DNA of 64,000 nt from Leptasterias polaris (lineage: Eukaryota; Echinodermata; Asteroidea; Forcipulatida; Asteriidae). Of this stretch, positions 54,460 through 64,000 are shown in pieces. How positions within the stretch are numbered: the first letter of the stretch is position 1; each line of letters begins with the position of its first letter. Made by a program: the position numbers and the translations under genes. The notes under the pieces were generated by a model. The model saw nothing but the letters and a program-made list of their open reading frames with translations. It did not search any database and was not told the DNA's origin. Location: contig JAZGTN010000073.1 in assembly GCA_037783415.1 (NCBI GenBank), positions 310,001 through 374,000 on the forward strand, written 5' to 3'.

Positions 54460-55568
54460 AGCCACAGACAGCTCATATTGCTTTTTTATAGTCCCATCCT
54501 AAACAACAATGTTGAAAGGACTCGAAGCCCCAAACAAGGACCAGTGAAAGAGCTGATGGACCAGTGAAATGACATGCGAACTGGTCCTGCTGGCTAGTTG
54601 ATTGCTTGCCACATAACCACTGATAGCTCATATTGCTTTAATTTACATAATCCCATGCTAAGACTATAGTCCTATCTCTTAGCATTGCCTAGGACTAGTC
54701 CTAAGTTAGGAAGAGTTTGGTGAAATCGACCCCATCAGTGAAATGACATGCAAACTGGTCCTGCTGGCTATAGTTGATTGCTTCCCACTACCACTGATAG
54801 CTCATATTGCTTTAAATAGTCCCATCCTAAACAACAATGTTGAAAGGAAGCCCCAAACAAAGACCAGTGAAAGAGCTTGTGGACCAGTGAAATGACATGC
54901 AAACTGGTCCTGCTGGCTAGTTGATTGCTTGCCACTAACCACTGATAGCTCATATTGCTTTAATTTACATAGTCCCATCCTAAACAACAATGTTGAAAGG
55001 AAGCCCCAAACAAAGACCAGTGAAAGAGCTTGTGGACCAGTGAAATGACATGCAAACTGGTCCTGCTGGCTAGTTGATTGCTTGCCACTAACCACTGATA
55101 GCTCATAATTATTGCTTTAATTTACATAGTCCCATCCTAAACAACAATGTTGAAAGGAAGCCCCAAACAAAGACCAGTGAAAGAGCTAGTGGTGGACCAG
55201 TGAAATGACATGCGAACTGGTCCTGCTGGCTATTGCTTGCCACTAACCACTGATAGCTCATATTGCTTTAATTACATAATCCCATGCTAAGACTATAGTC
55301 CTATCTCTTAGCATTGCCTAGGACTAGTCCTAAGTTAGGAAGAGTTTGGTGAAATCGACCCCAGTGAAAGAGCTGATGGACCAGTGAAATGACATGCAAA
55401 CTGGTCCTGCTGGCTAGTTGATTGCTTGCCACTAACCACTGATAGCTCATATTGCTTTAATTTACATAATCCCATGCTAAACAACAATGTTGAAAGGAAG
55501 CCCCAAACAAAGACCAGTGAAAGAGCTTGTGGACCAGTGAAATGACATGCGAACTGGTCCTGCTGGCT
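54460..55568. repeat. Satellite-like tandem array (~155-bp unit, seven copies)
   Basis: Head-to-tail units each containing ccagtgaaatgacatgc and aactggtcctgctggctag, starting near 54559, 54738, 54882, 55037, 55197, 55380 and 55535. Two units (near 54651-54735 and 55282-55365) carry a longer variant with tcttagcattgcctaggact in place of the usual segment, giving ~180-bp units. Intronic. The minus-strand ORFs through it simply reflect a unit with few stops. Confidence 0.9.
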
Positions 55569-56287
55569 AGTAATAATAATAATAATAATAATAAACATTT
55601 ATAAAGCGCTTTATACAGGCGTTTCAAAGCGCTATCACTGTTGTCTGAAGAGGTATGTTTTTAACTGCGTCTTGAATGAAACGATCGAGGGTGAGTCACG
55701 GATGTGTAGAGGGAGCTTGTTCCAGAGTGCCGGCGCAGCCACCGCGAATGCTCTTTCACCATAGCGGGTGTTTGTGCGAGGACCAGTTGAAAGTTCAAGG
55801 TGGATATTAGAAGATGATCGAAGGCTGATTGATGAGGTCGGCAACTTTTGAGAGATGAGACTGTTGAGGTAAGTGGGAGCGAGGCCATTTCTTGTTTTGT
55901 ATGCGAGGAGAAGAATTTTGAATTGAATCCGCTTGAGAATTGGGAGCCAGTGTAGGGATCGCAGAATTGGTGATACATGATCTCCACGCTTAACTCTCCT
56001 GACCATGCGTGCTGCAGTATTCTGTATGCGTTGAAGTGGGGCAATGCGACTAGCTGGCAAGGAATACAAAAGACTGTTGCAGTAGTCAAGATGGGTTGTG
56101 GTAAAAGCATGCACGAGACGTTCAGTGGATTTGCAGTCGAGATAGTTTCGAAGTTTCCCAATCTTATAGATACCAAATGATGCTGCACGGCAAACATTGT
56201 GTATGTGCTTGTCTAACTGTAGGTGACTGTCGAGAACAACTCCAAGGTCACGGGCTGATTCGGAGACAGTCCCTGAAAAAGTTTAAG
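55569..56287 (-). mobile_element. 5'-truncated LINE, copy 3 (L2/CR1-like)
   Basis: Minus strand. Starts within RT near ARDLGVVLDSHLQLDKHIHN (56250) and continues as HAFTTTHLDYCNSLLYSLP, LQRIQNTAARMV, LHWLPILKRIQFKILLLAYK and APALWNKLPLHIRDS to a stop at 55635. The 3' end carries agcgctttataaatgttt followed by (tta)n, the 3' tail form of L2-like elements. It is inserted in the satellite array and is a different family from the LINEs at 30.8 and 32.4 kb. Confidence 0.92.
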
Positions 56288-56299
56288 ACAAACCCTGTT

Positions 56300-57540
56300 T
56301 CACATCCTTATGGGCTATCAATCTCCTCTAAATGAACCACAGGTTTTTACAGTATCTGACCTTTCAAGGTAGGGTCAATGTAAATGTTGATTTATAGGGA
56401 AAAGAAAGAGAAAGATACAATGAAAGTCACCAGTGATAGTTTCAGCTGAATACAGTGTCTACTTGCTGAGAGAACAGCAACAAACTTTCATGGTATTTTC
56501 ACAGGAGCATCAAATCAATCAATGTTTAGCAATGTAACAGTGATATATGGGTACCAACCGCATCTCTGGCCGCAGCATTCCCAGACGGACACCAACCCTC
56601 AGAAATCTGAGATAACCATTCATGGATGAAACGCTTCTCAGATTCAAATGTTTTTATTGATCTATAATCAATGGGGGCATTTCAGTATCTGACCTTAGGT
56701 AGGGTCAATGTAATGCTGATTTATAGGGAAAACTTTAAAGAAAGATACAATGAAAGTCACCTGTGTAGGTTTCAGCTGAATACAGTACTTGCAAGCTGAG
56801 AGAACAGCAACTAACTTTCACAGTATTTTCACACGAGCATCAAATCAATCCATGTTTAGCGAGAGGCAACAGTGATGGGTACAAACAAGCCTCATCTCTG
56901 GCCGCAGTGTTGTGAATACACTTTTATAATTACCTAAGACGTAGTAGTCCAAGGGCTGAGCCGCGCCGCCGAGACCTGGGAGTGGACGGAGACTCAAAGA
57001 GCACACAAGCACACAGGTTGGATTCAGAAGCACGACTGCCTAGTGGCTCGGTCGTGCCCAAGGGCGACGGCCAGGCCCCGGACATGCATGGGTGGTTTAT
57101 TACGTAACCATGAGGACACTCACTACAGCAGCATTCCCAGACAAACACCAACCCTCAGAAGTCTGAGAAACCATTCATGGATAAATCGTTTCTCAGATTC
57201 AAATGTTTTTACTGATCTATAATCAATGGGGGCATTTCAGTATCTGACCTTAGGTAGGGTCAATGTAATGCTAATTTATAGGGAAAACTTTAAAGAAAGA
57301 TACAATGAAAGTCACCTGTGTAGGTTTCAGCTGAATACAGTACTTGCAAGCTGAGAGAACAGCAACAAACTTTCACAGTATTTTCACACCAGCATCAAAT
57401 CAATCCATGTTTAGCGAGGCAACAGTGATGGGTACAAGCCTCATCTCTCTGGCCGCAGCATTCCCAAACAAACACCAACCCTCAGGAGTCTGAGAAACCA
57501 TTCATGGATGAATGGTTTCTCAGATTCAAATGTTTTTACT
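56300..57540. repeat. Tandem triplication of a ~340-bp intronic unit
   Basis: Three copies share ggtagggtcaatgtaa, agatacaatgaaagtcacc, tttcagctgaatacagt and ctctggccgcag in order (starting near 56353, 56688 and 57240). The middle copy carries a 213-bp GC-rich insertion at about 56913-57125. Each copy ends in a fold-back word; the last is the perfect 34-bp palindrome at 57490-57523 (16-bp arms, ctgagaaaccattcat). Confidence 0.85.
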
Positions 57541-58262
57541 GATCTATAATCAATGGGAGAATTTCAGATGAAATAACTTCGCAGGAAGCTTACTACCATT
57601 ACCATCTTTATAACAATTAGGCTTTCAGATAGAAATTACACAATTTTTGTTCAGAGTCATTACCAAAGTATGACCCTACCCTTTAAACCATGTACACTAA
57701 AATCTCCATTATAGGTGCGTGTTTGTTCATTTGTCATTCAGATTTGTAGGGTATATGGAAAAGCTTTGATGCCAAATTTCAAGACAGCTGTTGTGTGCAT
57801 TTTGACTCCAGGTTAGGGATGAAACCTTCGAGAGTTGCTGCTGACAAAAACGTCAAATTAATAGGATCAAAATTTTAGGAGATATTTTGAAATGTTGGTA
57901 TTTCAACCTTTTTTTGGTAACCCTTGGAGTTTAAAAATAAATAGAGCTTCCGGGAACAGTGTCCTCAGAGCTAAAGACATGCCTGAATTACACAGAGGCC
58001 ACAGCCTTTAAATTTGTTTTCCTAGTCTTGGCACCACTCCTAAAGTTCCCCCTATAGACTTTAAGATTTTACAATGGCAGTTCCTTTTGCAAAATGAAAA
58101 CGGCCTTGCCCTCTCATGGATGAAACTCTAAGCCTGTTGAGAAGTGTATCAAAGAGTATGATTTTCTTTTATATTTGAAGAAAACAACTACTTTTTTTGC
58201 CAGGCAGAAAAAAAAAAGTGACAATTCGTGTAAAAGTCAGACAATTATCATTCCTTCTCCAG
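57541..58262 (+). other. Rest of CoA-transferase intron
   Basis: No gene or repeat recognised; ends with the acceptor TTCTCCAG. Confidence 0.5.
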
Positions 58263-58478
58263 GTATTGGTGAGATTCCAGATGCAACTCTATCGTGTCTC
58301 ATGGATCATAAAGACCTTGGTATTCACTCTGAGATGTTCAGTGATGGTATACTGCCGTTGATAGCAACCGGTGCAGTCACCAACTCCAAGAAACGAATCC
58401 ATACAGGAAAGGCGGTCGGTAGCTTTGCCGTTGGGAGCCAGAAGCTGTACGACTTCATGAACGATAACCCATCCTTAT
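58263..58478 (+). CDS. 4-hydroxybutyrate CoA-transferase-like, catalytic exon
   Basis: 216 bp between TTCTCCAG and CCTTAT/GTAAGA. Encodes GIGEIPDATLSCLMDHKDLG, then IHSEMFSDGILPLIATGAVT and GSFAVGSQKLYDFMNDNPS. This is the central region of the acetyl-CoA hydrolase/transferase (ACH1, 4-hydroxybutyrate CoA-transferase) family. Those enzymes move CoA between acyl-CoA and a carboxylic acid, usually in mitochondria, through a glutamyl-CoA intermediate. The Glu in HSEM is at the position of the family's catalytic glutamate. Intact. Confidence 0.92.
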
Positions 58479-58895
58479 GTAAGAACTCATTGACTGTTTT
58501 TTAGAAATAAAATAACACGCAGTCATCATCCCAATTCACCTGGCCCCAATTTCATAGAGCTGCTTATGCAGAAAACATATGATCACAACTTTTCAGCTGA
58601 GCAAAAGTAAGCAGGATACCAGTCACAGATTGTAGATGTGACTATTTTGGCTGGTAATCGCATTCTGGTTGGCATAATTTTGTTGTGCTCGGCTACTTTT
58701 TGTGCTGTAAAAAAGGCCTGAAGATTCCTGAGTGAGAGAGGATGACAAATGTCAGTTTGAAATGTGGGAGAAAAACACAAGCAATTGCGAAGCCTCTAGT
58801 CCAAGATGGGAGTCAAAATAGGGTCCACAGAAGTGGATGGCCAAGTACCACTGTGAAGCCAACCTGAGCCCCTTGTTTCTTTCTTCTTTTTTTAG

Positions 58896-59033
58896 TAATG
58901 ATGGACGTAGCGCATGTGAACAATACCACAGTTATATCTCAGAATCCTAGAGTCACGGCAATCAATTCATGCATTGAGGTGGATTTGACTGGCCAGGTTG
59001 TGTCGGACTCGATCGGAACTAGAATGTTCTCAG
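58896..59033 (+). CDS. CoA-transferase-like exon (INSCIEVDLTGQ)
   Basis: 138 bp between a strong acceptor (TTCTTTTTTTAG) and TCAG/GTAGGT. Encodes LMMDVAHVNNTTVISQNPRV, then TAINSCIEVDLTGQVVSDSI and GTRMFSG, a highly conserved core of the family. Frame joins those of the flanking exons. Confidence 0.92.
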
Positions 59034-59236
59034 GTAGGTGGGTCATATAGTTGAGTAGTGTGGAGAGTTGGGTGTTCTAATCCTGGCAGAGGTGTCTATG
59101 CTTCGGCCATAAATCACTTTCCAGCCTGGATGGAAGACTATCTACCTGGGGAAGTATGAAATTAGCCTGGACTACTAATTTTGTTTAGAGGATTGTGGAG
59201 ACTTCTCAGGATTAACTTCACTGCCATGGAGTGCGG

Positions 59237-59374
59237 AATTAATTGGTCTCAACTTTTAACATAGTCTGCTTTATTCATTGTCAGGTATGTCAGGTATAGT
59301 TTTAAATGTGTTGACAAGCCCTATACCTGACAATGAATAAAGCAGACTATATTAAAAGTTGAGACCAATTAATT
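59237..59374. mobile_element. Intronic fold-back element (52-bp arms)
   Basis: Arms 59237-59288 and 59323-59374 are inverted copies with one or two differences (aattaattggtctcaact ... and complement), around a 34-bp centre. Confidence 0.85.
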
Positions 59375-59817
59375 GGGTTTTTTTAAAAGGCATAGGCACT
59401 TTAACCACATTGTATTAATGTGCCTCACCCTATACTACTCTTAATTGGCCGTCTCAACTCATTGTGAGTATGCAGCACCGGCAGCCAAATGGGCACACAG
59501 GTTGCTCACCATTCACCAATCTCTACTCACACAGGTACCCATTTTACTCCTGGGTGATGAGAAGCAATTACAGTTAAGTGTCTTACCCAAGAACACAAGG
59601 GGTGTCACACCTTATACGGTTTAGATTTGTGTTCAAAAAGGCTAAGAAACCGATGTGTGGTTGTTTTGACAAGAAATGTTGGGAGGGATTGTATTTTGAC
59701 ACATATTTTTAACACGAGGTTAGAGAGACTTGTTTTCCACTTTCAATATGGACTCTATCTATTGGAAAATGAGCAAACTTTTATTGTTGAAAATTACTGC
59801 AATCAATTTCTTGACAG

Positions 59818-59947
59818 GTGTTGGTGGGCAGGTTGATTTCATTAGAGGGGCATCGTTAGGATACGATGGATTAGGTAAACCCATCCTGGCTCTTCAATCA
59901 ACCACAAAGCGAGGGGAGAGTAAAATAACACCATATATCAAAACAGG
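59818..59947 (+). CDS. CoA-transferase-like exon (GVGGQVDFIRGA)
   Basis: 130 bp between TTGACAG and ACAG/GTTAGT. Encodes GVGGQVDFIRGASLGYDGLG, then KPILALQSTTKRGESKITPY. The glycine-rich GVGGQ(V/I)DF motif is a family signature near the CoA-binding site. Intact. Confidence 0.92.
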
Positions 59948-59972
59948 TTAGTTTCTTATAGTTTTCATGAAC

Positions 59973-60210
59973 AGGGACCAATTTCATGTGGCTCCTGCTT
60001 TACCGTAAGCAAAGAATTGGCGCTTACGAAAGTAGGGAATTACGTGCGCACATCAAGCGTATTTCACGGGTTAGCAGGAAATTTTTGCTTGTTTGCTCCG
60101 TCATTACTAGACATTCTTCGCTGCGCAGAAATTTGCACTTGCACAGTAAGCGGAGAATGGTGATAGCAAGCGCAGAATTTGGCGGTAAGCAGAGCCATGA
60201 AATTGGGCCT
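59973..60210. mobile_element. Inverted-repeat (MITE-like) element, copy 2
   Basis: Same family as 10960-11213: ends agggaccaatttcatgtgg and catgaaattgggcct, interior rich in taagc/gctta. Lies in an intron. Confidence 0.7.
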
Positions 60211-60413
60211 TGTTCACTACACGTAAAACAATACCAAGGCCAATTTTTTATTTTTTTTTAAAAATACATAACATTGAAGTGTAAAGTACAATGTATGTGC
60301 GACATCAGTTTGCACAAAAACTACAAGGTGTATAGTCCTGTTACAATTTAATTTTCAGAAGCCATTGGCCTCCCGAACAAAAACATTGACAAGATAGGGA
60401 GACCGCCACCATT

Positions 60414-60500
60414 GGGCTAGATTAGATTACTGGTAAAGCACCGGCATGTTAATCTGGAGGTTTGCAGTTTCAAATCCCCCACTCCACACTGCTAAATATG
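60414..60500 (+). repeat. Possible tRNA-derived SINE fragment
   Basis: gggctagattagattactggtaaag resembles a box A region and gtttcaaatcccc a degenerate box B about 45 bp later. Not a functional tRNA. Confidence 0.35.
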
Positions 60501-60532
60501 GTTTTTCAAAAATAATTATTTCAATAAAAACA

Positions 60533-60602
60533 TTGTGTCACTCCCCAGAAGATAATACTCCTCAGAAAATGTTTCTCTTATGAATTTTGGGGAGTGACAC
60601 AA
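60533..60602. repeat. Inverted repeat with 15-bp perfect arms
   Basis: ttgtgtcactcccca and tggggagtgacacaa separated by 40 bp. Confidence 0.65.
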
Positions 60603-61539
60603 GAAAAACGTTGTTGGACAAGAATACTTTTCATTGGTAGTGTAGTCAGTTTGTCTCTGTTCAACTCGAAATTAATTAAAAATTTAGTCAGCTTTCCTTG
60701 TGGTTTAGTACTTGATACAATTTAATTAATGCAACACGATGTTGTAGTTGTGACATGGAAGTCCAAACCTTACACCACGTCCCAACAATTTTAATCGAGA
60801 CAAGTAACAAATTAACACTTCCACACAATATTCCGCATCAAATTGTAGCACGTTATTTTTGAAATTTGAGTAATTTTTGTGAACCAGAATCACCAGGGTG
60901 CTGCTCTTCCACAATAAATGTCCTGGGGTTAGATTTTGTCACAATGGGAGGCTCTTGGGACTATAGGTGGCAGCAGACTTACCAGTTAAACCATCATTCT
61001 GTGACTATGTGTGCATTCTCAGAACTATGTAAACATTGGAAGTTGACATTGGGTTTGTCTACTGCTGCCCTGCTTGTGCTCAAAAGTCTTTATTTTAGGG
61101 GCTGACAGAGAGAGCTCATGAACTTGTTAAAACTAGAGCTGAACAAAATGATCAGCCGGAGGACAAAGCTTTTTCAGATTGTTAATTCATCTGCTCTCAT
61201 GCGATAGGCTTTGACGATGTTAAAAGTTGAAAGTGTTAGATTTTAGTGAATACAGCTAACTAGTTTAATTGCTTGGAGCGACTTATATGAAACAGTGTGG
61301 AAGAAGAACCACCATTATCAAATTGTTGCAGTTACTTGATCTTTTTTATTAATATTGTTTTGAGGAGTTTAAATGCTCACAGTTGGAAGTTGAAAAGCTT
61401 AGTGGTTATAAATTATGAATTTAACATTTTGAAGTTACTAATATGATATAGTGTGAAAGAACACTGAGGTGCTGTTGTCAAGAATGGACTTTTTCATATT
61501 TTATGTGACGACTTATTATTAATATCATTTTTCATACAG
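60603..61539 (+). other. CoA-transferase intron, no gene
   Basis: Non-coding. A partial relative of the 22087-22219 element (taggtggcagcagacttacc) lies at 60965-60984. Confidence 0.5.
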
Positions 61540-61724
61540 GTGCTGGGGTGGTAACAACTCGAGCTCACGTCCACTACATTGTGACAGAGTATGGCATTGC
61601 TTATCTGTTTGGGAAGAATCTTCGACAGAGGGCGCATGCGTTGATCAACATCGCACATCCAGACTTCCGAGAGACTCTAGAGAAAGCCGCCTTTGAGAGG
61701 CTCAAATGTATGCCGTCACCTTAA
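61540..61724 (+). CDS. CoA-transferase-like terminal exon
   Basis: 185 bp after CATACAG to TAA. Encodes GAGVVTTRAHVHYIVTEYGI, then AYLFGKNLRQRAHALINIAH, PDFRETLEKAAFERLK and CMPSP-stop, the complete and typical C-terminus of the family. Five exon junctions in this gene are phase 1 or consistent with the family frame. Confidence 0.93.
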
Positions 61725-61793
61725 GAGACCCACTTGAAGCAGTTGGTCTATCGAGTCTAGTGAGAGTTTGTGCTGTTTATTGGTTCTAAGTTT

Positions 61794-61975
61794 GGGCCAT
61801 GTCACTTGAGGCAATTGACAGGCAACCAGTTCAAGGCAATCTCCAAGAAGAACAGGCATTCTCAGATCAATTGGCACATACTTTTCTTGGGTTTTGTAAG
61901 ACATTGTTAGAGAAACAACTCTTGTGCAGTTGGTTGCCTCTAAGTTGCCCTTTGTGACATGGCCCTTTAGCACAC
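61794..61975. mobile_element. MITE in the CoA-transferase 3' flank (182 bp)
   Basis: Starts gggccatgtcac and ends with its exact complement gtgacatggccc, with further inner complementarity (gaggcaattgacaggcaacc versus ggttgcctctaagttgcc). Flanked by ttt on both sides, so a 3-bp target duplication is possible. It may be part of the 3' UTR. Confidence 0.75.
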
Positions 61976-62135
61976 ATATCCTAGTTGCTACATGTAGATC
62001 AAGGCCCTTTAGAACATAACTCTCCCAGATCATCACATACTTAGCCCATTCCTTGAACTTTCTCAACTCCCTGGCAAGGGAGCATATACAACTCAAGCTG
62101 CAGGTGTTAATCCAACACAATGCCGCCCTCTCTCG

Positions 62136-63305
62136 CACCTTACAATAACAGCAATTAGACAACCGTGTTATAATTAACCTTACTTGTAACTAACTTATTT
62201 ATTTATTTCATATTCAGTAATAAATTGACACTCATCACTGAACAATACAAAATACTGCAGTATAAACAAACAGTAAATGGACATGTTTGAAATTAAGTAG
62301 AGACTTGGAATTTACAACATTTGTACACAGTGTCAATTGCAGCAATAATTGACACACCTGAATGAGCAATCATTGTTGAACAATAAGAATAAAAAAGAAT
62401 GCATAATAATAAAACAAATTAATGGAAGTGTTTGACATAATTATAGACTTGAAATGTATGGCATCTTTGTCAAATTCCCAATATACGCATCTTTGTAAAA
62501 TTCCCAATATACACATCAATAAAATAACCGTTGTTAATAGTGAACTGCAAGAACTGTTTTATTTACTTTATATACGATATTGAATTACCATCTTAGAGAG
62601 AGCAATCATCAATGAATAATGAATGTTTTAAGTAAAGTATAGACTTGATATGTACGGCAACTTTGTAAGATTACAGTGTCAAGTTCAAATTGTAAAGTTT
62701 CATTAAAAATAGAGACCTGACTATTTGACTTCAAACCTTGTTTTGGTCACATTCGATCCTAAGAAATGGCCAGCCATTCTAAAGATATATTCAACCCCGT
62801 TGTAAAATATCACAAATGTTAGATGTCTGAAATGTCATCAGTAACATCAGTTAGACAACCTTTGTGAAAATTAACCGCAAAATATGTTCCGGAACTATAT
62901 TCTTTGATTTATTTCATTATATAAGTATTGAAATGACACACTTGAATAGACATGTACATCTGCGAATACACGTTTTAAGTAAAGTATAGACTTGATATGT
63001 ACGGCAACTTTGTAAGATTACAGTGTCAAGTTCAAATTGTAAAGTTTCATTAAAAATAGAGACCTGACTATATGACTTCAAACCTTGTTTTGGTCACATT
63101 CGATCCTAAGAAATGGCCAGCCATTCTAAAGATATATTCAACCCCGTTGTAAAATATCACAAATGTTAGATGTCTGAAATGTCATCAGTAACAGAGTCAG
63201 GCACATCAGTTACAACCTTTGTGAAAATTAACCGCAAAATATGTTCCGGAACTATATTCTTTGATTTATTTCATTATATAAGTATTGAAATGACACACTT
63301 GAATC
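62136..63305. repeat. Dispersed repeat R2, copy 2, with internal tandem duplication
   Basis: Collinear with 6755-7912. Its right part is duplicated head to tail: 62631-62951 and 62984-63305 are almost identical (for example tatgtacggcaactttgtaa, ggccagccattctaaagata). It sits directly 3' of the CoA-transferase gene. Confidence 0.85.
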
Positions 63306-64000
63306 ATGGAGGTAGGAATAGAAGGAGATACAACGAGAGACCACAGCCAATTAAGCCTATTAGCGCCTCCAGCAACCCTGCAGTAAACCAATGGGGCCAC
63401 CCGCTGAGCGCTTGCAGTTTACGACCGAGATAAGGCTCTTTGATGCACAGACTCCCATGCCGCGGTTCGGCCGTCCATGCGAACACAAATCATTACTGGA
63501 GTACGGAACTCCCCGACGATCACACAGATCTGGAAAAGAAAACGCATGCGCAGTAGTATTTAACAGGGTGTAAGCTATGCGCCTTGTTTTCCGTTCAATG
63601 CGTTGTGAAATTGTGAGTATTTTTGGTTTTTTGATCGGCGATTTTGGACCATTCCTTCGCAGGTTTGTACTCAAATCATATTTTTATGAATTATGAAGAA
63701 TGTAAGATTATGGTTGATATTTAGAGGGTTATTTAAAAGGCCCCTGTCGTCCCCTGTGTTCGAAAATAGAGTTTTATGAAGCAGTGTTTTTCTCTCATCA
63801 CGACAAGTGCCTTCCCAATGCGTTGCTACGTGGACCAACAAAAATATTGCCGTAAAAAAAATGTGTTTTCATCCGAATTGATCGGCGTTTTCAGAATGAC
63901 CCCATCGAACAGTATGCATTTTTTATGGGAAAGAATGTGGTATCCAACCCCCACTTTTCTCACTTATTATAAACAGTTCCCTCCTAAAAACGCGAGCTAG
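63306..64000. other. GC-richer region, possible promoter, no gene called
   Basis: 63310-63560 is GC- and CpG-richer than its surroundings and contains aacgcatgcgcagtag (63541-63556), an NRF1-like site common in metazoan promoters. No protein domain was recognised in the frames here; a first exon of a gene beyond the window is possible. Confidence 0.3.

Noticed and set aside
54802..55598. Minus-strand ORFs with repeated TSQQDQFACHFTGP-like peptide
   Set aside because: They arise from reading through the tandem satellite; frames break where unit lengths differ and there is no domain.
59627..59951. Plus ORFs of 69-73 codons around the CoA-transferase exon
   Set aside because: They read intron plus exon in the wrong or unspliced frame; the splice-bounded exon 59818-59947 explains the coding signal.

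Overview
This is eukaryotic, intron-containing nuclear DNA from a repeat-rich animal genome, most likely an echinoderm (possibly a sea star). The reasons are: metazoan splice sites; an NLR immune-receptor cluster with death-fold N-termini of the kind expanded in echinoderms and other marine invertebrates; Mag/SURL-like and Gmr1-like Ty3/gypsy elements typical of deuterostome invertebrates; and a fold-back element built like the sea urchin TU elements. The species call is inference. There are no operons, CRISPR arrays or prokaryotic features.

Layout. 1-5.9 kb: the edge of a 14-15 bp minisatellite, then a decayed minus-strand Ty3/gypsy element (element A, 501-5856) with both LTRs and a 5-bp target duplication. 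5.9-11.6 kb: mostly non-coding, with dispersed repeats. 11.67-20.82 kb (minus): an apparently intact NLR gene made of a DED exon, three short phase-1 linker exons and one 2.56-kb NACHT-LRR exon. 21.3-24.0 kb: several inverted-repeat elements. 24.0-29.3 kb: a young, nearly intact plus-strand Ty3/gypsy element (element B). 29.3-33.7 kb: inverted-repeat elements and two 5'-truncated LINEs. 33.8-40.5 kb (minus): a DEATH-NACHT NLR pseudogene split by a degenerate Gmr1-like retroelement (34218-39506) whose integrase lies upstream of its reverse transcriptase. 41.7-45.1 kb (minus): an LRR remnant joined to a segmental copy of the 5' half of the intact NLR (promoter, DED exon, two linker exons). 45.1-52.0 kb: nested inverted-repeat transposons and a TU-like fold-back element. 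53.76-61.72 kb (plus): a 4-hydroxybutyrate CoA-transferase-like gene with an intact 3' half and a broken 5' half; its large intron holds a ~155-bp satellite, a LINE and a tandem triplication. 62.1-63.3 kb: a repeat family also present near 7 kb. 63.3-64 kb: GC-richer sequence.

How it fits together. The window shows birth and death of immune genes: one complete receptor, one copy of its promoter-DED-linker half with no attached NACHT, one orphan LRR piece and one receptor killed by point lesions and a retroelement. Because the two NLR copies carry some shared and some private transposons, the insertions can be ordered against the duplication. The CoA-transferase gene is unrelated metabolic content. 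All functions are read from sequence motifs; no search was run.
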